The position numbers and the translations under genes were made by a program. Positions 56,512-64,000 of a stretch of DNA of 64,000 nucleotides are shown one piece after another. The stretch's first letter is position 1; each line of letters opens with the position of its first letter. Source of the stretch: Rhipicephalus microplus (taxonomy: Eukaryota > Arthropoda > Arachnida > Ixodida > Ixodidae); assembly GCF_043290135.1 (NCBI RefSeq), contig NC_134703.1:108076005-108140004 (forward strand). The letters run 5' to 3'. Under the pieces are notes generated by a model, which had not been told where the DNA came from, did not search any database, and saw nothing but the letters and a program-made list of their open reading frames with translations.

Positions 56512-59289
56512 TTTGTTATTTTCATTATTGTTATGTATACTCATGAACGTTCGGATAACGAGAAACCAGTTTTCTCTCGTATAGCGAAAGCTGTGCCTTG
56601 ATGTAACTGCTGGTTGGACGCTTTCATCGGCTGCTATAGCTCAGTGGTAGAGCACTGGTCTTGTAAACCAAAGGTCGTGAGTTCAAACCTCACTGGCGGC
56701 ATTAGTTATTTTTATTACTTTTATGGGTACTCATAAACGTGTGGATAACGGGGAACCAGTTTTCCCTCGTATGGCGACAGCAGTGCTTTGATGCAGAGTT
56801 GGTTGGACGCTTTCATCGGCCGCTATAGCTCAGTGGTAGAGCACTGGTCTTGTAAACCAGGGGTCGTGAGGTCAAACCTCACTGGCGGCATTTGTTATTT
56901 TCAATAGTTTTATGAGTACTCATGATCGTTCGGATAACGAGGGACCGGTTTTTCATCGCATAGCGTCAGTTGTGCTTTGATGCAACTGTTGGTTGGACAC
57001 TTTCACCGACCGCTATAGATGAGTGGTAGAGCACTGGTCTTGTAAACCAGGGGTCGTGAGTTCAAACATCACTGGCGGCATTTGTTATTTTCATTATTTT
57101 TATGGGTACTCATGATCGTTCAGATATTGAGGAACAAGTTTTCAATCGTATACCGACAGCTGTGCTTTGATGTAACTGCTGGTTGGACGCTTTCATCGGC
57201 TGCTATAGCCCAGTGGTACAGCACTGGTCTTGTAAACCAGGGGTCGTGAGTTCAAACATCACTGGCGGCATTAGTTATTTTTATTATTCTTATGGTTATT
57301 CATGAACGTTCGGATAACGAGAAACCAGTTTTTTTCTCGTATAGCAATAGCTGTGCTTTGATGTAACTGTTGGTTGGACGCTTTCACCGGCCGCGATAGC
57401 TCAGTGGTAGAGCACTGGTCTCGTAAACCAGGAGTCGAGAGTTTAAACCGCATTGACGGCATTATATATTTTTATTATTTTTATGAGTACTCATGAACGT
57501 TCGGATAACGAGGAACCAGTTTTACCTCGGATAGCAACAGCTGTGCTTCGATGCAACTGTTGGTTGGGCGCTTTCACAGGCCGCTATAGCTCAGTGGTAG
57601 AGCACTGGTCTTGTAAACCAGGGGTCGCGAGTTGAAACCTCACTGGCGGCATTGGGTATTTTCATTATATTTATGAGTACTCATGATCATTCGGATATTG
57701 AGGAACAAGTTTTCTCTCGTATACCGACTGCTGTGCTTTCATGCAACTGTTGGTTGGACGCTTTCATCGGCCGCTATAGCTCAGTGGTACAGCACTGGTC
57801 TCGTAAACCAGCGGTCATGAGTTCAAACCTCACTGGCGGCATTAGTTATTTTCATTATTTTTATGGATAATCATGAACGTTCGGATAACGAGAAACCAGT
57901 TTTGCCTCGTATAGCGAAAGCTGTGCTTTGATGTAACTACTGGTTGGAAGCTATCATCGGCCGCTATAGCTCAGTGGTAGATCACTGGTCTTGTAAACCA
58001 AAGGTCGTGAGTTCAAACCTCACTGGCGGCATTAGTTATTTTTATTATTTTTATGGGTACTCATAAACGTGCGGATAACGGGGAACCAGTTTTCCTTCGT
58101 GTGGCGACAGCAGTGCTTTGATGCAAATGTTGGTTGGGCGCTTTCATCGGCCGCTATAGCTCAGTGGTACAGCACTGGTCTTGTAAACCAGGGGTCGTGA
58201 GTTCTAATCTCACTGGCGGCATTAGTTATTTTTGTTATTCCTATGGTTACTCAGGAACGTTCGGATAACGAAGAACCAGTTTTCCCTCGTATAGCGTCAG
58301 CTGTGCTTTGATGTAACTGTTTGTTTGACGCTTTCACCGGCCGCTATAGCTCAGTGGTAGAGCACCGGTCTCGTAAACCATGGTTGGTGAGTTCAAGCCT
58401 CACTGGCGGCATTAGTTATATTTAATATTTTTATGGTTATTCATGAACGTTCGGATAACGAGGAACTAGCTTTCTCTCGTATAGCGTCAGCTGTGCTTTC
58501 ATGTAACTGTTGGTTGGACGCTGTCACCGGCCGCTATAGCTCAGTGGTAGAGCACTGGTCTCGTAAACCAGGGGTCGTGAGTTCAAACTTCTCTGGCGGA
58601 ATTACTTATTTTTATTATTTTTGTTGGTGTTCATGAACATTCGGATAACGAGAAACCAGTTTTCTCTCGTATAGCAACAGCTGTGATTTGATGACTCTGT
58701 TGGTTGGACGCTTTCATTGGCCGCTATAGCTCAGTGGTAGAGCACTGGTCTCGTGAACCAGGAGTCGTGAGTTTTAACCTCACTGGCGGCATTAGTTATT
58801 TTTATTATTTTGATGGGTACTCATGAACGTTCGGATAACGAGAAACCAGTTTTTCCTCGTATAGCAGCAGCTGTGCTTTGATGCAACTGTTGGCTTGACG
58901 CTTTCACAGGCCGCTATAGCTCAGTGGTAGAGCACTGGTCTTGTAAACCAGGGGTCGTGAGTTCAAACCTCACTGGTGGCATTTGTTATTTTCAATAGTT
59001 TCATGAGTACTCATGATCGTTCGGATAACGAGGGACCGGTTTTTCATCGTATAGCGTCACTTGTGTTTTGATGCAACTGTTGGTTGGACACTTTCACCGA
59101 CCGCTATAAATGAGTGGTAGAGCACTGGTCTTGTAATCCAGGGGTCGCGAGTTGAAACCTCACTGGCGGCATTTGTTATTTTCATTATTTTTATGAGTAC
59201 TCATGATCATTCGGATATTGAGGAACAAGTTTTTTCTAGTATACCGACTGCTGTGCTTTCATGCAACTGTTGGTTGGACGCTTTCACCA

Positions 59290-59361
59290 GCCGCTATAGC
59301 TCAGTGATAGAAGACTGGTCTCATAAACCAGGGATCGTGAGTTCAAACCTCACTGGCGGAA
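59290..59361 (+). pseudogene. tRNA-like, anticodon CAT
   Basis: D arm TAGAAGA; anticodon stem intact; end GGA. Copy at 63085. Confidence 0.7.
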
Positions 59362-59549
59362 TTAGTTCCTTTATTATTTTTTGGGTACTCATAAACGTTC
59401 GGATAACGAGGAACGAGTTTTCTCTCGTAAAGCGTCAGCTGTGCTCTGATGCAACTGTTGGTTGGACGCTTTCACCAGCCGCTATAGCACAGTGGTAGAG
59501 CACTGGTCTTGTAAACCAGGGGCCGTGAGTTTAAACCTCACTGGCGGCA
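59290..59549 (+). repeat. Two-unit block repeated at 63085-63344
   Basis: Units 59290M and 59478T recur at 63085M and 63273T, offset 3795, sharing the AGAAGAC D arm, the CAT anticodon, the GCAC D stem and a shortened spacer (TTATTTTTTGGG). Confidence 0.85.
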
Positions 59550-59667
59550 ATAGTTATTTTTATTATTTTTATGGGTACTCATGATCGTTCGGATAACGAG
59601 CAAACAGTTTTACCTCGTATAGCAACAGCTGTGCTTTGATGCAAATGTTGGTTGGACACTTTCATCG

Positions 59668-59737
59668 GCAGCTATAGGTCAGTGGTAGAGCACTGGTCTT
59701 GAACCAGGGGTCGTGAGTTCAAACCTCACTGGCGGCA
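59668..59737 (+). pseudogene. tRNA-like with 5-nt anticodon loop
   Basis: Same loop lesion, with start GCAGCTA. Confidence 0.72.
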
Positions 59738-59855
59738 TTAGTTATTTTTATTATTTTTATGGGTACTCATGAATGTTCGGATAACGAGAAATCAGTTTTT
59801 CCTCATATAGCAGCAGCTGTGCTTTGATGCAACTGTTGGCTTGACGCTTTCACAG

Positions 59856-59927
59856 GCCGCTATAGCTCAGTGGTAGAGCACTGGTCTTGTAAACCAGGGG
59901 TCGTGAGTTCAAACCTCACTGGCGGCA
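59856..59927 (+). tRNA. tRNA-Thr (TGT)
   Basis: Exact TGT consensus. Confidence 0.82.
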
Positions 59928-60235
59928 TTTGTTATTTTCAATCGTTTTATGAGTACTCATGATCGTTCGGATAACGAGGGACTGGTTTTCTCTCGTATAG
60001 TGTCAGTTGTGCTTTGATACAACTGTTGGTTGGACACTTTCACCGGCCGCTATAGATGAGTGGTAGAGCACTGGTCTTGTAAACCAGGGGTCGTGAGTTC
60101 AAACCTCACTGGCGGCATTTGTTATTTTCATGATTTTTATGGTTACCCATGAACGTTCGGATAACGAGGAACTAGTTTTTCCTCGAATAGCGCCAGCTGT
60201 GCTTTGATGCAAATGTTGGTTGGGCACTTTCATCG

Positions 60236-60307
60236 GCCGCTATAGCTCAGTAGTAGAAGACTGGTCTCATAAACCAGGGGTCGTGAGTTCAAACATCACT
60301 GGCGGAA
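60236..60307 (+). pseudogene. tRNA-like, anticodon CAT
   Basis: D arm TAGTAGAAGA, T stem ATCAC, end GGA. Copy at 63842. Confidence 0.7.
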
Positions 60308-60614
60308 TGAGTTCCTTTATTATTTTTGTGGGTACTCATAAACGTTCGGATAACGAGGAACCAGTTTTCTCTCGTATAGCGTCAGTTGTGCTTTGATGCA
60401 ACTGTTGGTTGGACACTTTCACCGGCCGCTATAGATGAGTGGTAGAGCACTGGTCTTGTAAACCAGGGGTCGTGAGTTCAAACCTCACTGGCGGCATTTG
60501 TTATTTTCATTATTTTTATGGTTACTCATGAACGTTCGGATAACGAGGAACTAGTTTTTCCTCATATAGCGTCAGCTGTGCTTTGATGCAAATGTTGGTT
60601 GGGAACTTTCATCG

Positions 60615-60686
60615 GCCGCTATAGCTCAGTGGTAGAGCACTGGTCTCGTAAACCAGGGGTCGTGAGTTCAAACCTCACTGGCGGCA
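60615..60686 (+). tRNA. tRNA-Thr (CGT)
   Basis: Exact CGT consensus, the only fully intact CGT copy in block 10. Confidence 0.8.
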
Positions 60687-60996
60687 TTACTTATTATTAT
60701 TATTATTTCTGTTGGTATTCATGAACGTTTGGATAACGAGAAACCAGTTTTTCCTCGTATAGCAACAGCTGTGATTTGATGTAACTGTTGGTTGGACGCT
60801 TTCACCGGCTGCTATAGCTCAGTGGTAGAGCACTGGTCTTGTAAACCAGGGGTCGTGAGTTCAAACCTCACTGGCGGCATTAGTTATTTTTATTATTTTA
60901 TGGTTACTCATGAACGTTCGGATAACGAGAAACCAGTTCTTCCTCGTATAGCAGCAGCTGTGCTTTGATGCAACTGTTGGCTGGACGCTTTCACAG

Positions 60997-61067
60997 GCCG
61001 CTATAGCTCAGTGGTAGAGCACTGTCTCGTAAACCAGGGGTCGTGAGTTCAAACCTCACTGGCGGCA
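60997..61067 (+). pseudogene. tRNA-like with 1-nt anticodon-stem deletion
   Basis: CTGT in place of CTGGT before the normal CTCGTAA loop. Confidence 0.7.
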
Positions 61068-61185
61068 TTAGTTATTTTTATATTTCTTATGGTTACTCAG
61101 GAACGTTCGGATAACGAGGAACCAGTTTTCCCTCGTATAGCAACAGCTGTGCTTTGATGTAACTGTTGGTTAGACACTTTCACCG

Positions 61186-61257
61186 TCCGCCATAGCTCAG
61201 TGGTAGAACACTGGGATCGTAAACAAGGGGTCGTGAGTTCAAACATCACTGGCGGCA
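61186..61257 (+). pseudogene. Heavily decayed tRNA-like unit
   Basis: Start TCCGCCA, D stem GAAC, anticodon arm CTGGG/ATCGTAA/ACAAG and T stem ATCAC; no arm is normal. Confidence 0.7.
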
Positions 61258-63084
61258 TTAGTTATTTTTAATATGTTTATCGGTACTCATGAACGTTCGG
61301 ATAACGAGGAACCAGTTTTTTCTCGTATACTAACTGCTGTGCTTTGATGCAACTGTTGGTTGGACACTTTCATCGGCCGCTATAGCTCAGTAGTACAGCA
61401 CTGGTCTTGTAAACCAGGGGTCGTGAGTTCAACTCTCACTGGCGGCATTAGTTACTTTTATTATTTTTATGGTTACTCATGAACGTTCGGATAACAAGGA
61501 ACTAGTTTTTCCTCGTATAGCGTCAGCTGTGCTTTCATGTAACTGTTGGTTGGACGCTGTTTCCAGCCGCTATAGCTCAGTGGTAGAGCACTGGTCTCGT
61601 GAACCAGGAGTCGTGAGTTTTAACCTCACTCGCGGCATTAGTTATTTTTATTATTTTTATGGGTACTCATGAACGTTCGGATAACGAGAAACCAGTTTTT
61701 CCTCGTATAGCAGCAGCTGTGCTTTGATGCAACTGTTGGCTGGACGCTTTCACAGGCCGCTATAGCTCAGTTGTAGAGCAATGGTCTTGTAAACCAGGGG
61801 TCGTGAGTTCAAACCTCACTGGCGGCATTTTTTATTTTCAATAGTTTTATGAGTACTCATGATTGTTCGGATAACGAGGGACCGGTTTTCCCTCGTATAG
61901 CGTCAGTTGTGCTTTGATGCAACTGTTGGTTGGACACTTTCACCGGCCGCTGTAGATGAGTGGTAGAGCACTGGTCTTGTAAACCAGGGGTCGTGAGTTC
62001 AAACCTCACTGGCGGCATTTGTTATTTTCATTATTTTGATGAGTACTCATGATCGTTCAGATATTGAGGAACAAGTTTTCTCTCGTATACCGACTGCTGT
62101 GCTTTGATGCAACTGTTGGTTGGACGCTTTCACCGGCCGCTGTAGCTCAGTGGTAGAGCACTGGTTTCGTAAACCAGGTGTCGGGAGTTCTAACCTCACT
62201 GGCGGAATTAGTTCCTTTATTATTTTTATGGGTACTCATAAACTTTCGGATAACGAGGAACCAGTTTTCCCTCGTATAGCAACAGCTGTGCTTTGATGCA
62301 AATGTTGGTTGGACACTTTCATCGGCCGCTATAGCTCAGTGGTAGAGCACTGGTCTTGTACACCAGGGGTCGTGAGTTCAAACCTCACTGGCGGCATTAG
62401 TTACTTTTATTATTTTTATGGTTACTCCAGAACGTTCGGATAACGAGGAACCAGTTTTCTCTCGTATGGCGACAGCAGTGCTTTGATGCAAATGTTGGTT
62501 GGACACTTTCATCGGCCGCTATAGCTCAGTGGTAGAGCACTGGTCTTGTAAACCAGGGGTCGTGAGTTGAAACCTCACTGGCGGCATTAGTTATTTTTAT
62601 TATTCTATGGTTACTCATGAACGTTCGGATAACGAGGAACCAGTTTTCCCATGTATAGCATCAGCTGTGCTTCGATGTAACTGTTGGTTGGACGCTGTCA
62701 CCGGCCGCTATAGCTCAGTGGTAGAGCACTAGTCTCGTAAAGCAGGGTTCTTGAGTTGAAGCCTCACTGGCGGCATTAGTTTTTTTTTATTATTTTTATG
62801 GTTATTCATGAACGTTCGGATAACGAGGAACCAGTTTTCCCTCGTATGGCGACAGCTGTGCTTTGATGCAAATGTTGGTTGGACACTTTCATCTGCTGCT
62901 ATAGGTCAGTGGTAGAGCACTGGTCTTGTAAACCAGGGGTCTTGAGTTGAAACCTCACTGGCGGCATTAGTTATTCTTATTATTTTTATGGTTACTCATG
63001 AACGTTCGGATAACGAGGAACTAGCTTTCCCTCGTATAGCGTCAGCTGTGCTTTCATGTAACTGTTGGTTGGACGCTTTCACCA

Positions 63085-63156
63085 GCCGCTATAGCTCAGT
63101 GATAGAAGACTGGTCTCATAAACCAGGGATCGTGAGTTCAAACCTCACTGGCGGAA
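63085..63156 (+). pseudogene. tRNA-like, anticodon CAT
   Basis: Duplicate of 59290. Confidence 0.7.
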
Positions 63157-63841
63157 TTAGTTCCTTTATTATTTTTTGGGTACTCATAAACGTTCGGATA
63201 ACGAGGAACGAGTTTTCTCTCGTAAAGCGTCAGCTGTGCTCTGATGCAACTGTTGGTTGGACGCTTTCACCAGCCGCTATAGCACAGTGGTAGAGCACTG
63301 GTCTTGTAAACCAGGGGTCGTGAGTTCAAACCTCACTAGCGGCATTTGTCATTTTTATTATTTTTATGGTTACTCATGAACGTTCGGATAACGAGGAACC
63401 AGTTTTTCCTCGTATAGCGACAGCTGTGCTCTGATGTAACTGTTGGTTGGACGCTTTCACCGGCCGCTATAGCTCAGTGGTAGAGCACTGGTCTCGTAAA
63501 TCAGAGGTCGGGAGTTCTAACCTCACTGGCGGAATTAGTTCCTTTATTATTTTTATGGGTACTCATAAACTTTCGAATAACGAGGAACCAGTTTTCCCTC
63601 GTATAGCAACAGCTGTGCTTTGATGCAACTGTTGGTTGGACACTTTCACCGGCCGCTATAGATGAGTGGTAGAGCACTGGTCTTGTAAACCAGGGGTCGT
63701 GAGTTCAAACCTCACTGGCGGCATTTGTTATTTTCATTATTTTTATGGTTACCCATGAACGTTCGGATAACGAGGAACTAGTTTTTCCTCGAATAGCGCC
63801 AGCTGTGCTTTGATGCAAATGTTGGTTGGGCACTTTCATCG

Positions 63842-63913
63842 GCCGCTATAGCTCAGTAGTAGAAGACTGGTCTCATAAACCAGGGGTCGTGAGTTCAAAC
63901 ATCACTGGCGGAA
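63842..63913 (+). pseudogene. tRNA-like, anticodon CAT
   Basis: Duplicate of 60236; last tRNA-like unit in the window. Confidence 0.7.
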
Positions 63914-64000
63914 TGAGTTCCTTTATTATTTTTGTGGGTACTCATAAACGTTCGGATAACGAGGAACCAGTTTTCTCTCGTAAAGCGTCAGCTGTGCTCT

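Larger units (their letters stand above)
52073..58149 (+). repeat. tRNA-Thr tandem array, block 9 (32 units)
   Basis: Unit starts: 52073T 52263M 52453I 52642C 52832T 53021T 53211T 53401C 53591T 53782C 53972T 54162M 54351M 54541T 54731M 54921C 55110T 55300C 55490T 55680C 55870T 56060M 56250I 56440L 56630T 56819T 57009T 57199T 57390C 57580T 57770C 57960T (L=TAA). This is the stretch richest in changed anticodons: nine of 32. 53211 and 57009 begin ACCGCTA. 52832, 56630 and 57960 have anticodon 3' strand ACCAA. Confidence 0.93.
58150..64000 (+). repeat. tRNA-Thr tandem array, block 10 (31 units, continues past the window)
   Basis: Unit starts: 58150T 58340C 58530C 58720C 58910T 59100T 59290M 59478T 59668T 59856T 60046T 60236M 60425T 60615C 60808T 60997C 61186C 61376T 61566C 61756T 61946T 62136C 62325T 62515T 62704C 62895T 63085M 63273T 63463C 63652T 63842M. 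After 63913 only spacer is visible to the window end, so the array is cut by the window. 59668 and 60997 carry small deletions. 61186 begins TCCGCCA and is heavily decayed. Confidence 0.93.

Noticed and set aside
218..63293. Many 60-100 codon open frames across the array
   Set aside because: They read through tRNA bodies and spacers, recur with the unit period, start at chance ATGs in spacer TTTATGG motifs, and change at tRNA lesions. No coding signal.
29696..63913. Genuine methionine tRNA genes for the CAT units
   Set aside because: The bodies are Thr-type and all 21 have at least one structural fault; better read as decayed Thr copies, with the best three left as an open question in the findings.
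1..64000. CRISPR-like array (regular repeats and spacers)
   Set aside because: Repeat is 72 nt with a tRNA cloverleaf, spacers are homologous to each other, and the LINEs and Pol III signals are eukaryotic.
1..64000. tRNA-derived SINE family
   Set aside because: Units are strictly tandem in one orientation at fixed spacing, with no A-rich or LINE-like tail and no target-site duplications around units.
1..64000. Bacterial, phage or organellar tRNA cluster
   Set aside because: No encoded CCA, no mixed isoacceptors, no protein genes of those genomes, and two polyA LINEs present.

Overview
The window lies inside one very large head-to-tail tandem array of tRNA-Thr-like genes, all on the + strand. 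I located 306 tRNA-like units by eye, spaced about 187-192 bp apart (72-nt tRNA body plus about 117 bp of AT-rich spacer). The array runs off both ends of the window. The only other content is two non-LTR (LINE) retrotransposon insertions, both inside tRNA copies. The organism is a eukaryote: the tRNA bodies carry no encoded CCA and have internal A and B boxes, T-run Pol III terminators follow them, and LINEs with polyA tails are present. The Tx1/L1-like LINE and the animal-type tRNA-Thr(UGU) core suggest an animal. An arthropod, perhaps a chelicerate such as a tick, is my guess and is not proven by the sequence.

Layout: 1-10637 array (56 units plus the 5' piece of the next). 10654-15505 is a full-looking 4.85-kb LINE with an intact ORF1 (zinc-knuckle protein) and ORF2 (AP endonuclease, reverse transcriptase, C-terminal zinc motif), flanked by a 16-bp target-site duplication. 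15506-15905 is array. 15906-17007 is a 5'-truncated copy of a related but different LINE, also with a 16-bp duplication. 17008-64000 is array. Outside the LINEs I see no protein gene. The small open frames that recur there are readings through tRNA bodies and spacers.

The tRNA body folds as acceptor GCCGCTA/TGGCGGC, D stem GCTC/GAGC, anticodon stem CTGGT/ACCAG with loop CTCGTAA (anticodon CGT) or CTTGTAA (TGT), T stem GTGAG/CTCAC with loop TTCAAAC, and discriminator A. By my reading 32 copies keep all stems. Most others carry one to several lesions. Some have a changed anticodon: 21 CAT, 3 TAT, 3 TGG, 1 TAA. In the block entries each number is the first base of a tRNA-like body and the letter is the anticodon: C=CGT, T=TGT, M=CAT, I=TAT, P=TGG, L=TAA. 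The body ends 71 bases later unless noted.

Multi-unit blocks (about 0.9 to 3.4 kb) are duplicated within the array, often with a single unit gained or lost. This is the pattern expected from unequal exchange. Intact and broken tRNA copies are amplified alike. The two LINEs appear to have entered after one such duplication and hit nearly the same position in the tRNA gene, which suggests a tRNA-directed LINE lineage.
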